Source: CAVROP01 sp050012175
Lineage (GTDB): Bacteria; Acidobacteriota; Terriglobia; UBA7540
NCBI GenBank assembly: GCA_050012175.1
Contig: JBEKHR010000028.1
Span: 1 to 64,000 of the forward strand
DNA: 64,000 nt
Direction: 5' to 3'
Numbering within the stretch: position 1 is the stretch's first letter; each line of letters starts with the position of its first letter. This document shows, in pieces, positions 50,763-60,024 of the stretch. The translations under genes and the position numbers were made by a program. Under the pieces are notes generated by a model. That model did not search any database. It was given only the letters and a program-made list of their open reading frames with translations, and was not told where the DNA came from.

Positions 50763-51891
50763 GGTTTTGATTGTCGCGACCGGAATCGCTCCCAGGATGG
50801 GAGGCGTAGGCCAATACGAACGACAAGTGTTGCCCCATCTGGCGGCCTCCTTAACCGCCAGGGGATGCCACGTGACGGTCCTGTTGTGCCGCGATGGGAG
50901 CCTTTCTCACCTAGACGCTGGGGTGAGAGTGGTGCGATTGCCGGTTTCAAGGAACCCGGGCATTCTTCGTATCCTTGCCGAGAATCTCTATATCCCCGGT
51001 TTGAGTTTTCGGGCAGACGTGGCCGTCGCGTTAGACCATCGGCTCCCGCTGGTACCGATTAGAGCCGGTCGGACTTTGGTGGTCGTCCACGATGCCATCC
51101 TGCTGCACCAGATGGCAGGAGAACTCCCCACAGACGGAGACACTCTGAGGCGTTGGCACTACTCTCTTATCATGACGCGGGCTATCAAGGCGGCGGATAT
51201 TCTGGTTGCTAATTCGGAGTACACGGCCTCCCAGATCGCTCGGTTCTTCCCGGTCGCAGAACGAATTTCGGTGGTTCCTCTGGGCGTTGACCACGAACGT
51301 TTTCACCCGCCCTGTGGGGATGGTGAGATCGAACGCCTGCGCCGCTTTCATGGATTGCCGGCTCAGTTTTACTTGTTTGTAGGGTCCCTGTCCTTCCACA
51401 AGAACCTTCGCTTGATTGTTGACACCTACTCCTCCGGAGATCTCCCTCAGCAGTATATGCTCCCGGTGGTGCTGGCCGGGGTGAGCCGGAACGACGACCC
51501 CTCGAACCCAACCCTGCAGCTCATCGACCGGAAAGGGATTGGGAAATATTTTCAGTTTCTTGGCTATGTCCAAAATTCGGACCTTCCGGCGCTTTACGCC
51601 ACAGCCAGAGCCCTGATCCAACCCGCGTGTGAGGAGGGTTTTGGTCTCCCGCCCCTGGAGGCGATGGCCTGCGGCACCCCGGTGATCGTCTCAAACAGGA
51701 CATCCCTTCCCGAGGTCGTGGGAGACGCGGCGTTGATGATCGACCCCGGCAGTTTGGAGTCTCTCGCGAAGGCGTTGCAGAGCGTCAACGACGAAGCAAT
51801 GCGAAAGCAACTGATCGAGCGAGGCCTGAAACGCGCCGCAACATATTCCTGGCAGCGAACAGCAGAGATGACGGCAGAGCAGATCCTGTGA
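50758..51891 (+). CDS. GT4-family glycosyltransferase, duplicate 2
   Basis: 377 aa from ATG 50758. VLIVATGIAPRMGGVGQYER, VANSEYTASQIARFFPVAE, FVGSLSFHKNLRLIVDTY and EEGFGLPPLEAMACGTPVIV. Nearly the same as 49482-50633, but with changes around the acceptor loop (AILLHQMAGELPTDGDT against LFPLQQKAGDFPIDGNT) and a shorter end. It may add the same sugar to another acceptor. Confidence 0.88.
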   Translation: MKVLIVATGIAPRMGGVGQYERQVLPHLAASLTARGCHVTVLLCRDGSLSHLDAGVRVVRLPVSRNPGILRILAENLYIPGLSFRADVAVALDHRLPLVPIRAGRTLVVVHDAILLHQMAGELPTDGDTLRRWHYSLIMTRAIKAADILVANSEYTASQIARFFPVAERISVVPLGVDHERFHPPCGDGEIERLRRFHGLPAQFYLFVGSLSFHKNLRLIVDTYSSGDLPQQYMLPVVLAGVSRNDDPSNPTLQLIDRKGIGKYFQFLGYVQNSDLPALYATARALIQPACEEGFGLPPLEAMACGTPVIVSNRTSLPEVVGDAALMIDPGSLESLAKALQSVNDEAMRKQLIERGLKRAATYSWQRTAEMTAEQIL

Positions 51892-52072
51892 ACCATCACC
51901 ACCAAGACACCAAGACACCAAGAAAGCTTCTGAGGTTTTTTACGTCCCGACTCGGTGCCTTGGTGGTACATCCAGCATTTTGAACCATCACCACAGAGAC
52001 ACAGAGACACCAAGAAAGCTTCTGAGGCTTTTTACCTCCCGACTTGGTGCCTTGGTGTTTTGGTGGTGAACA
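51890..52072. repeat. Imperfect palindromic repeats, copies B and C
   Basis: Two direct copies (51890-51968, 51982-52072): ACCATCACCAC, CACCAAGACACCAAGAAAGC, TTCTGAGG(T/C)TTTTTAC, then TCGGTGCCTTGGTGG. Each arm pair (CACCAAG... with CTTGGTG) can fold back. The three copies in 1.4 kb flank the second GT4 duplicate. Confidence 0.75.
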
Positions 52073-52082
52073 CAACACCCAC

Positions 52083-53309
52083 ATGCGGATTTTGATGCTG
52101 TCACCTTACGTGCCTTGGCCGCTCAATGGCGGCCCGACCATCCGCATTTACCATGTATTGAGGGAGCTGGTAAAACACGGGCACGAGGTGACGCTGCTCG
52201 CAGGCCATGAGGGCCCGCCCCTGCCCGCCTCACATCCGCTCAATTCACTTTGCCGGGAGATCGTGACCTATCAGCCACCCTCGAGCGCCCGGATCGGCTT
52301 GCCTCTCCTCTCCGCTCTGCGCTCCATGGCATCACCGCTGCCCTACGTGGCCGCGAAATTCGGGTCCCGCCACATACGGGAGAGCATTCAGGGGGCCGCG
52401 GAGAAAGGCGAGTTCGACCTGATCTGGGCGAACTTCGCTTTCATGGCTTATGCCGTTCCCCCGGAAATTTGCCGGAGCCTACCCGTGGTTTTGGACGAGC
52501 ACGAATCGGAAGGGCTGCTTTGGCGGCAGTATTGGCGGCATGGAACTTTGGCGAAGCGGGCCTTCGCGATGATCAACCTCATTAAACTCCCGGCCTTCCA
52601 AAAGAGAATTATGTCCCAGGTTGCGGCCGTGCTCAGTAACTCCGAACGCGAGGCGGACTTCACCAGACGGCACGCGCCGCCGCATGTCCAGGTGTGGGCA
52701 GTCCCGAATGGGGTGGATACAGAAATCTTTGCCCCCGTCCACACCAATGGGGATCAAAAGAATGTCATTCTGCTGTGTAGCGGTCTGACCGTGTTCCGGA
52801 ACCGAGACGCCGCCCTTTGGTTTGCCGGGAGCGTGTTCCCGAGAATCCGGCGAGAAGTCCCCGATGCAGAATTCTGGATTGTGGGGAGCAACCCTAACCG
52901 TGAAATCTGGCGGCTCGCGAAAGTCCCCGGCATCCAGGTCACGGGCACCGTGGACGACGTTCGACCATACTATGCTAAGGCTAAGGTCGCCGTGGCCCCC
53001 TACCGCTACGGCGAGGGAACGAAAATAAAGGTTGTGGAGGCGATGGCGTGCGGGACACCCGTAGTCTCCACATCGATCGGCTGCCAGGGCCTCGATGTGA
53101 TCGGTAGTCAGCACCTTCTGATTGCTGACAACGAGACCGACTTCAGCCGCCGGGTCATCGAGCTGCTGCGTGACCCCCAGCGAGCCCAGGCTTTGGCCAC
53201 CGCGGCGCGAGGGCTGACGGCGGAGAAGTACTCTTGGGAACGGCTCATCTCCCACTTGGAGCCGAAACTCCAGGATCTCGTGTGCCGGAAGCGGACCCAA
53301 ACCAGCTAG
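52083..53309 (+). CDS. GT4-family glycosyltransferase
   Basis: 408 aa from ATG 52083. MRILMLSPYVPWPLNGGPTI, HGHEVTLLAGHEG, VWAVPNGVDTEIFAP, then VAPYRYGEGTKIKVVEAMAC (the acidic pair of GT4 donor sites). Of the sugar-transferase/PEP-CTERM-associated TuaC-like type. No frame problem seen. Confidence 0.86.
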   Translation: MRILMLSPYVPWPLNGGPTIRIYHVLRELVKHGHEVTLLAGHEGPPLPASHPLNSLCREIVTYQPPSSARIGLPLLSALRSMASPLPYVAAKFGSRHIRESIQGAAEKGEFDLIWANFAFMAYAVPPEICRSLPVVLDEHESEGLLWRQYWRHGTLAKRAFAMINLIKLPAFQKRIMSQVAAVLSNSEREADFTRRHAPPHVQVWAVPNGVDTEIFAPVHTNGDQKNVILLCSGLTVFRNRDAALWFAGSVFPRIRREVPDAEFWIVGSNPNREIWRLAKVPGIQVTGTVDDVRPYYAKAKVAVAPYRYGEGTKIKVVEAMACGTPVVSTSIGCQGLDVIGSQHLLIADNETDFSRRVIELLRDPQRAQALATAARGLTAEKYSWERLISHLEPKLQDLVCRKRTQTS

Positions 53310-53331
53310 CGGGAGTTTTGATGCGCCGGGA

Positions 53332-54093
53332 ATGGGCGGTGGAGAGGAATTGGGCTCGTCCTTGATGGATCGTCTCTTGAATGCGCTGCACTATCCAGTG
53401 GCGCGCGCGCGCGCCCACTACTATGCTGGCCATGAAGATGAGGTGGCGCGCTTGCTGGGCATGATCATGCGCCAGTGTCGACAGGATTGGCTAGTGGTGG
53501 ATTTAGGTTGCGGCCATGCCGCCTATAAAGTCCCCTGGCGCCAATTTTGCCGCCAGCTGGTTGGCATCGACATCTCTCCCGGAATCCGCGACAGCGTTTG
53601 GGTGGGCTTCAAGGTTCGCGGCGACCTGTACCAAATCCCGCTCGGGAGCAATTCTGTGGACCTGGTGATCATGCGTTACGTAATCGAGCACCTGGAGCGC
53701 CCTGTGGAGGCCCTCCGCGAGGCCGCCCGTGTGCTGCGTCCGGGGGGTAAACTGGTGCTTTTGACCCCCAACCGGCGCCATTACGTTTGCCTGGTTGCCC
53801 GCATCACCCCTCACTGGTTTCATCACTGGTTCTTGGCCCGCCACGGCCGTTTCGATGCGGACGTGTCACCCACAAGATATCGCGCCAACACCCCCCGCCA
53901 TTTACGCGAGGTTGCCTCCCGCGCGGGCTTTCGCATCACTGAGCTGGAACTGTATGAGGCGCCTCCCGGGTATCTGGGTTGGTTCTGGCCCGCTTACATG
54001 TTGGGCGTCGCCTATGAGCGGCTGGTCAATCGGTTCGAGGCCTTGGCCGGGCTCAGAGTCAGCATCCTAGCCACCTTGCAGAAGACCTCATGA
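53332..54093 (+). CDS. Class I SAM-dependent methyltransferase
   Basis: 253 aa from ATG 53332, or 242 from ATG 53365 (GAGAGGAA upstream). WLVVDLGCGHAAYKVPW is motif I, VGIDISPGI motif II region, VDLVIMRYVIEHLERPVEAL the Methyltransf_11 core, and LRPGGKLVLLTPNRRHY motif III. The target is likely a small-molecule or glycan hydroxyl. The stop overlaps the start of the next gene (ATGA). Confidence 0.85.
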   Translation: MGGGEELGSSLMDRLLNALHYPVARARAHYYAGHEDEVARLLGMIMRQCRQDWLVVDLGCGHAAYKVPWRQFCRQLVGIDISPGIRDSVWVGFKVRGDLYQIPLGSNSVDLVIMRYVIEHLERPVEALREAARVLRPGGKLVLLTPNRRHYVCLVARITPHWFHHWFLARHGRFDADVSPTRYRANTPRHLREVASRAGFRITELELYEAPPGYLGWFWPAYMLGVAYERLVNRFEALAGLRVSILATLQKTS

Positions 54094-54926
54094 TAAAATC
54101 GCTGAAGCAACTCACCTATAGGCCGGAAGTGATCACGCTGGCTGGCAAGCTGCATCTGCGCTCGATCCTGCGAGAATGGTACTACTGGTGGGCGCGGCCA
54201 CGCGATGGGATCGTGCGCATAGAATTGGCTGGCGCGAGCGCGCAGTTTCATGTTCATACCCCGGAGGAGTTGCGCCTGCTTGAGTCCGCAGGGGGCGCGG
54301 GTGGGGAGCAACGCGTTTTGGAACGATTGGTTACTTCTCTTAAGCCGGGCGACGTCGTCTTTGATGTCGGCGCAAATGTCGGTCTATACACCGTCTTGCT
54401 GGCGAAGGTTGTGGGCGACGGAGGGTTGGTGATTGCCTTCGAACCCGAGGGCGGGACTTACGCCCACTTGCTCGCCAATCTCAAACTGAGCAGCTTGACG
54501 AACGTCCGTTGTGTTCGCAAGGCCCTGGGAAACCGCAGCGGTCAGGCCATGCTTTATTCGAATGAAGCAATCGGAGGCGCCAGCCTGGTGCACCCCCCTG
54601 AGGGAAAGGGCCCGGGAGAACTGGTGGATATCGTCGAAGGCGATCAATTTGTGATAGCCGAGAACTTACCTATGCCCCGGGCCGTAAAGATTGACGTCGA
54701 AGGCTATGAATGCGCTGTGATCCAGGGTCTGCGCGCCACCCTGGCCCACCACGCTTGTGAGCTGGTCTGCTGCGAGGTCCATCCGGCGCGGCTCCCACCC
54801 GGGATAAAGCCGGAGGCAGTCGTGGATTTGCTCAGATCGGTGGGCTTCAGCCGCTTCGACACTTATTCGCGCTGGGACAAGACATTCCATCTCGTCGCTT
54901 ATAAAGGGCCATCGTTGGCAGGATAA
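54090..54926 (+). CDS. FkbM-family methyltransferase
   Basis: 278 aa from ATG 54090 (ATGA overlap). GDVVFDVGANVGLYTVLLAK, GLVIAFEPEGGTYAHLLANL, AVKIDVEGYECAVIQGL. It diverges from the tandem pair at 45-47 kb, so a separate FkbM lineage. It is translationally coupled to the class I methyltransferase before it. Confidence 0.86.
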   Translation: MIKSLKQLTYRPEVITLAGKLHLRSILREWYYWWARPRDGIVRIELAGASAQFHVHTPEELRLLESAGGAGGEQRVLERLVTSLKPGDVVFDVGANVGLYTVLLAKVVGDGGLVIAFEPEGGTYAHLLANLKLSSLTNVRCVRKALGNRSGQAMLYSNEAIGGASLVHPPEGKGPGELVDIVEGDQFVIAENLPMPRAVKIDVEGYECAVIQGLRATLAHHACELVCCEVHPARLPPGIKPEAVVDLLRSVGFSRFDTYSRWDKTFHLVAYKGPSLAG

Positions 54927-55039
54927 AAGGATGGGTTCTCGTATATTAGTCTGCGCTTACGCATGCGTTGTTGACACGGGGGGCGAGTGTATAGTTTTTG
55001 GCCTGGCGGAGGCTCAGTATCGGAAATTCCGGATAGAAA

Positions 55040-55834
55040 ATGTTAGGTTCAAAAAACATGGAGAAAATGAACCTGTTCGGTAAAACCAAGGGAATGGTAA
55101 GGAACATCTTTAGAAAAACAGGATTCGACGTAGTCCGTACAAATGACCCTGTCCCATATTTCCACTCAACTCATTATCTGCGCAATAACGCACGAAGGCT
55201 GGAGCACCTTGCAAGCCTGAGAATTCCAGTAGCGGGAATGTCAATTCTAGAGGTAGGCGCCGGTATCGGTGATCATTCCCATTACTTCCTCGATAGAGGC
55301 TGCAGGATAACCATCACTGAAGCACGACCGGAAAATCTTCAATACTTAAGAAACCGTTATCCGAGCTGTGATGTTCAGTTTCTCGACATGGAACATCCTT
55401 CTCGCATCAGAGGTTCTCCATTTGATGTAGTCCATTGTTATGGTCTTCTGTATCACCTGAGCAATCCCAGCCAAGCTCTAGCCTTTCTCAGGCAGAACAC
55501 TAAGAGAATGTTATTCCTCGAAACATGCGTCTCGTTTGGCGAAAACGAAGAAATAAACCTCAAAAGGGAACCGCAAGGAAATCTGACTCAGGCATACTCC
55601 GGAACTGGCTGTAGGCCGACAAGAGCATGGCTATTCAAGGAGCTTCAAGGGCTTTTTGAATATGTCTATCTGCCAAAAACCCAACCAAACCATGAAGAAT
55701 TCCCACTAGACTGGAGTGCTCCAGAGAAGCATCAGTCTAGCCTACAGAGGGCCATATTCGTCGCTTCCTGTGAGCGGTTAGAAAACGAAACACTCACGCC
55801 ACATTTGATTACTAATCAAACACGGCATGAATAA
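55040..55834 (+). CDS. SAM-dependent methyltransferase, AT-rich gene
   Basis: 264 aa from ATG 55040 (internal ATGs at 55061 and 55070 possible). SILEVGAGIGDHSHYFLDRG is motif I, FDVVHCYGLLYHLSNPSQAL the Methyltransf_11 region. The gene and its flanks (about 54,930-56,000) are clearly richer in A/T than neighbours, with codons such as AGA, AAA and ATA frequent, so it was likely acquired on its own. Acceptor unknown. Confidence 0.75.
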   Translation: MLGSKNMEKMNLFGKTKGMVRNIFRKTGFDVVRTNDPVPYFHSTHYLRNNARRLEHLASLRIPVAGMSILEVGAGIGDHSHYFLDRGCRITITEARPENLQYLRNRYPSCDVQFLDMEHPSRIRGSPFDVVHCYGLLYHLSNPSQALAFLRQNTKRMLFLETCVSFGENEEINLKREPQGNLTQAYSGTGCRPTRAWLFKELQGLFEYVYLPKTQPNHEEFPLDWSAPEKHQSSLQRAIFVASCERLENETLTPHLITNQTRHE

Positions 55835-56013
55835 CTGCATGGGCAATATTATGCCGGATAATGACTCCGCTCTCGAATCTATCAGCAACTATATAGCCTA
55901 AAAAGTCGCTGGCTGGCGTAGAGCGCAGCTCTGCGTTTCAGCGGGCGAACGGCCTGGGCGGCGGGGGAATTCCAAATCTCCATATAAAGAGGCATCGTTA
56001 GGGGGGTAAATGG

Positions 56014-57273
56014 ATGAGTTTTCGAATATTAATCGGCGCATACGGATGCTTGGTGAATCCGGATCTAAAGTTTCCCGGCGGGGGGGACATCATGGGCTGG
56101 AACCTGGTCAAGCGCCTGGGGCGTGTGCATCGGCTGTGGGTCCTCACCGCCGCCCAGAACCGTGAGGCGCTTGAAGCCGCCCTGGAGAAGGAGCCGCTTC
56201 CCAACGTCAAGTTCGTTTATGTGGACTTGCCTGGCTGGCTGCACGCCCTGCTTCAGCATCAAGGGGGCCTCCAGTTTTACGCCTATCTCTGGCAGTGGCG
56301 AGCCTATTTTTTTGCCCGGCGGCTCCACAAACAGGTCCGCTTCGACGCGTTTCATCATCTGAGTTATGACAATGATTGGATGGCAAGCATTATTGGCGCA
56401 TTGCTGCCGGTCCCCTACCTGCGGGGTCCCGCCGGCGGCGCCCATCGTGTGCCCAAAAAGTTCCGAAGGCAATTTCCGGCAAGGTCGTATTTGTGGGAAT
56501 ACGTTCGCATGGGTTTACAGTGGGTATTTCGCCACGATCCATTCTTCGTGATAGGCCACGAGCGAGCGACAGTTCTGCTGATGGGTAACCGCGAGGCTCT
56601 CGAAGCGTTGCCCGCTCGGTGGCGAAAGAAAGCGCAACTGCTTTCCGTCAACGGCGTCTCGCTCAGTAGCATCCCCTATGACCCTGCCTCGGCGCCCAGG
56701 AATGGTCCATTCCGATTGCTGACGGCTGGAAGGCTCGTGCCGCTCAAAGGCTTCGACTTTGCCGTTCGAGCGTTTGGAATGTTCCTAGATCGCTTGAAAC
56801 GCGAGGGCCGAGGGAGCCAGGCGGAGCTGAGAATCGTGGGCGACGGGCCAGAGCGAGGGCGCCTTCAAGAGCTAATCAAGGAGCTTGGGCTCCAGGGTCG
56901 GGTGCGCCTCCTCAACTGGATGGCCCCGGAAGACCTGTTCAGAGAGATGGCGGAGTGCGACGTGTTTGTTTTCCCTAGCCTGCGTGACGGGGGAGGGCTG
57001 GTCGTCGTGGAGGCCATGACGGCGGGCAAGCCGGTCGTTTGCCTGGATCTGGCAGGGCCGGGACTTCACGTAACAGAAGCCTGCGGCGTGAAAGTGGCGG
57101 CGGGTTCGCAGGAGCAGGCAATCCGTGACCTCGCCGCTGGAATCGAGCGGCTCTATGTCGAGCCGGGCTTGCGCCAGCGGATGGGTCGACTCGCCCGGCA
57201 ACGCGCCGAACAGCTCTACGACTGGGACCGCGTCTGCGAGCGCGTGCTCGAAATGTACCGCGCTGCTCTTTAA
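56014..57273 (+). CDS. GT4-family glycosyltransferase
   Basis: 419 aa. RILIGAYGCLVNPDLKFPGG, YLRGPAGGAHRVPKKFRRQF, FRLLTAGRLVPLKGFDFAVR, ELRIVGDGPERGRLQEL and FVFPSLRDGGGLVVVEAMTA. A GT4 with a shortened acceptor motif. GC content returns to the local norm here, marking the edge of the AT-rich insert. Confidence 0.86.
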   Translation: MSFRILIGAYGCLVNPDLKFPGGGDIMGWNLVKRLGRVHRLWVLTAAQNREALEAALEKEPLPNVKFVYVDLPGWLHALLQHQGGLQFYAYLWQWRAYFFARRLHKQVRFDAFHHLSYDNDWMASIIGALLPVPYLRGPAGGAHRVPKKFRRQFPARSYLWEYVRMGLQWVFRHDPFFVIGHERATVLLMGNREALEALPARWRKKAQLLSVNGVSLSSIPYDPASAPRNGPFRLLTAGRLVPLKGFDFAVRAFGMFLDRLKREGRGSQAELRIVGDGPERGRLQELIKELGLQGRVRLLNWMAPEDLFREMAECDVFVFPSLRDGGGLVVVEAMTAGKPVVCLDLAGPGLHVTEACGVKVAAGSQEQAIRDLAAGIERLYVEPGLRQRMGRLARQRAEQLYDWDRVCERVLEMYRAAL

Positions 57274-57475
57274 GTCAAGGAGTCAACAGTCGAAAGTTGA
57301 GATTCGAAACTCAATAACTCCCCTCCTCGGCGGAGGAGGAGTCAGGGGTGGTAGCCCGCCGGTCAACCACCCCCTAACCCCTCCTTAACCAAGGGGGGGG
57401 ATTACCTAAATCGAGAGTCAAGAGTCCGTGTAGCTTTTCCTGACACCTGACACCTGGCACCTGACACCTGATGAT
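57274..57475. repeat. Spacer with REP hairpin and TGACACC heptamers
   Basis: CTCCTCGGCGGAGGAG hairpin near 57325, a CACCCCCTAACCCCTCC string and, at 57440-57471, TGACACC units in a 7-bp array that runs up to the start codon of the next gene. Confidence 0.65.
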
Positions 57476-58856
57476 GCATCCCAATTCACCACCTCGTAAT
57501 CGAGCAGTCCGCCCATCGAGGCTACGCTCAGGCACCTGGATGGGCCTGCTTCTTTCGCTCCTTCTCTGGGGTGGCTACAGCACCGGGGACTGGCTCCTCC
57601 GCGACCCCAATTTCCCTACCAGCACCTTGAATCTTATTCATGGGGTGCGTTCACTGTTCCCGTTGTTGGCGGGATGGCTGGGGATCATGGTTATCCTCTG
57701 CCGCACTACTATAGGCCTCAGCGTGTTCGATGGGCCTCTGGGGCTGATGGGCCTCTTTACGATGATCGGGACGATTTCGGCCTTCGTGTCGCTCGACCCG
57801 ATTGCCGCCCTTTATTGGGCTGCCTCGTTTGGAGCGGTCCTGGCGGTCAGCTTTGCGGCGTTGTCAATTGATGACCCTCTGGAGTCGCTTTCGTGGATGC
57901 ATTACCTGAACGTGGTTATCTGTGCGGTGTTCGTGCTCAGTGTGCTGGCATCTATTCCTTACCTGCGTGACCTGGCGGGCCGGCCGATTGGAGGCGGCGC
58001 ATTCCAATTGGGACAAGGACGGTTCGTTACCCGGCCGATCCTGGGGATGTATGGGACCCGGAACACGGGTTTGGCTAGGTATGCCGCTGTGTTGGGCCTG
58101 GCGGCTATGGCCCGGCTGTGGGGAGGCAAGAAAGGCTTTTGGCAGAAGCTTGTCTGGTTGGCCTTGCTGTGGGTCTCGATATACACCCTGTATAAGGCGC
58201 AGGGCCGCACGGCCATCGCTGGCTTTATTGTGGGCGTCTGGGTGATCCTGTGGTCGGCGCATGCTCGGCGCGCGATTGTGCTCCCCGCGGCCATGGTTGG
58301 TGCGGCGATCCTATATCTGTTCAGTTTCCAGTCCGCTTTCTGGCATTACCTCAATGCCGGCAAAGAGTTCGATCCCACTCTTAGCGGCCGTACCGCCACC
58401 TGGCAAGAGGGCTGGGAGCTTCTCCAGCAATCTCCCTTGATAGGCGTAGGATTTCAGGGCGACCGAATCTTCCTTGCCGGCGCGCACATGCACGATGGGT
58501 TACTTGAAGTCCTCGTCCAGGCTGGCGTGCTCGGGGCCATCGCCTGGCTGGGGGCCTTGTTGCTCACGTGGATTCTGGTTTTTCGCTTGTATCATAGGCG
58601 CCCTTCTCCGGATTCCGTTCCACTCCCGGCGGACGTTCCCGGCATCCTCGCCTTCCTAACAATCGGGGGGATTGCAGAGTCAAATTTTGCTTACTTCTCT
58701 GTCGCCTGGCTGATCGGCGCCCCGCTTATGGGGTATGTTCAATGCGTGGCTTGGCGGCGCCGTGTATTGCACTCACCACCCGCCAAGGCCGCCCGCCAGA
58801 CGCGTCCCCGATTCGCCCAGCCAGAGCTGGCGACACGCGGTTCGGGCAAAGCATGA
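57471..58856 (+). CDS. O-antigen polymerase (Wzy-like)
   Basis: 461 aa from ATG 57471 or 57474. About eleven hydrophobic segments; the Wzy_C loop carries KAQGRTAIAGFIVGVWVIL and, further on, GVGFQGDRIFLAGAHMHDGL followed by LEVLVQAGVLGAI (the 'H.h.l..l...G..G' signature). It links lipid-borne repeat units in the periplasm. It is the best Wzy candidate for this EPS locus, complementing Wzx at 34458 and Wzc at 27920. Confidence 0.85.
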   Translation: MMHPNSPPRNRAVRPSRLRSGTWMGLLLSLLLWGGYSTGDWLLRDPNFPTSTLNLIHGVRSLFPLLAGWLGIMVILCRTTIGLSVFDGPLGLMGLFTMIGTISAFVSLDPIAALYWAASFGAVLAVSFAALSIDDPLESLSWMHYLNVVICAVFVLSVLASIPYLRDLAGRPIGGGAFQLGQGRFVTRPILGMYGTRNTGLARYAAVLGLAAMARLWGGKKGFWQKLVWLALLWVSIYTLYKAQGRTAIAGFIVGVWVILWSAHARRAIVLPAAMVGAAILYLFSFQSAFWHYLNAGKEFDPTLSGRTATWQEGWELLQQSPLIGVGFQGDRIFLAGAHMHDGLLEVLVQAGVLGAIAWLGALLLTWILVFRLYHRRPSPDSVPLPADVPGILAFLTIGGIAESNFAYFSVAWLIGAPLMGYVQCVAWRRRVLHSPPAKAARQTRPRFAQPELATRGSGKA

Positions 58857-58888
58857 ACTGTGCGTCACTGCTTCGCCGCAGTTCTCGC

Positions 58889-58917
58889 TTGACCAACGGA
58901 ACAAGATAGGCTAGAAT
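58889..58917 (+). promoter_or_regulatory. Sigma-70 promoter for the epimerase operon
   Basis: TTGACC (58889-58894), 17-bp spacer, TAGAAT (58912-58917). It is ~120 bases before ATG 59041, giving a 5' leader of about 115 bases. It would drive the epimerase, GT4 and possibly WecB genes apart from the main EPS transcript. Confidence 0.6.
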
Positions 58918-59040
58918 TGTACGTCGAAGCTAGGCACGAGGTGACGACCTCCTGGACACACTAGGCTGCAATATTACCCTGCCCTACATAAGTCTCTTTT
59001 CAGCTAATCGTAGTCTTATCTCTCAAGGAGTGGAAAGGCG

Positions 59041-60024
59041 ATGAAGATTCTTGTCACAGGCGGGCTGGGGGCGGTTGGAACCTTTCTGGTCGAAGAGTTG
59101 CGAAGGCGCCAGCATGAGGTCTGGTTCTGCGACCGTTCTCATCATCACGACCCCCAATATCTGCGTTGCGATGTGGCGGAGTATCGTCAACTGGAGCGCA
59201 TTTTCGACAGGCACTGTTTCGACTACGTTTATCACCTGGCAGCGGAATTCGGGCGGTGGAATGGAGAAGACTTTTACGAGACGTTGTGGCGGAGCAACGT
59301 GATTGGAACCAAGAACCTGATCCGACTCCAGGAAAAGCACCGTTTCCGCATGGTCTTCTTTTCCAGTTCGGAAGTTTACGGTGACTGGGACGGCGTGATG
59401 AAGGAAGAAGTTATGGATAGCCACGAAATCCGCCAACTGAACGATTACGCGATGACGAAGTGGGTGGGCGAAATGCAGGTGATGAACTCCGCCGCCATGT
59501 TTGGTACTGAAAGCGTGCGGATCCGCTTATTTAACGTATTCGGGCCCGGAGAAAAATACAGCAACTACCGCAGTGTGAATTGTCTATTTTGCTACCGCGC
59601 CCTACACGATATTCCGTACATCGTGTACTTGAATCACCACCGGACCTCCGCGTATGTCACGGACGCGGCGTTCACACTCGCCAACATTGTGGACAACTTT
59701 GTCCCCGGCGAGGTGTACAACGTGGGTTCAACCGAATACCACGACATGAGAACCCTTTCGGACATCATCCTGAAATACCTCGGCAAAGATGATCGCCTAG
59801 TGGCCTACGCGGAAGGCGAACCCTTCACCACGCGGGACAAGAAAGTGGACGTTTCGAAAGCGGTGCGAGACCTGAAGCATTCCCCGAAAGTGCCCTTGGT
59901 TGAGGGCCTGGCTCTCACCCTGGAATGGATGAAGAAGTACTACACCTCAGGGCTGGAGGCGACACCGGCTGAGGGAGTGGTTCACACCCCGGAGCGGACG
60001 AAATACGTGCAGAAGGTCGTATGA
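59041..60024 (+). CDS. SDR-family NDP-sugar epimerase/dehydratase
   Basis: 327 aa from ATG 59041 with AAGGAG upstream. Rossmann ILVTGGLGAVGTFLVEELRR, FDYVYHLAAEFG, catalytic FSSSEVYGDW (Ser/Thr) and YAMTKWVGE (YxxxK), RLFNVFGPG and YNVGSTEYHDMRTL. An extended SDR of the GalE/RmlB group. The 4-epimerase and 4,6-dehydratase possibilities cannot be told apart, though the lack of the TDE motif makes RmlB-type dehydration less likely. It overlaps the next gene (ATGA). Confidence 0.86.
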   Translation: MKILVTGGLGAVGTFLVEELRRRQHEVWFCDRSHHHDPQYLRCDVAEYRQLERIFDRHCFDYVYHLAAEFGRWNGEDFYETLWRSNVIGTKNLIRLQEKHRFRMVFFSSSEVYGDWDGVMKEEVMDSHEIRQLNDYAMTKWVGEMQVMNSAAMFGTESVRIRLFNVFGPGEKYSNYRSVNCLFCYRALHDIPYIVYLNHHRTSAYVTDAAFTLANIVDNFVPGEVYNVGSTEYHDMRTLSDIILKYLGKDDRLVAYAEGEPFTTRDKKVDVSKAVRDLKHSPKVPLVEGLALTLEWMKKYYTSGLEATPAEGVVHTPERTKYVQKVV

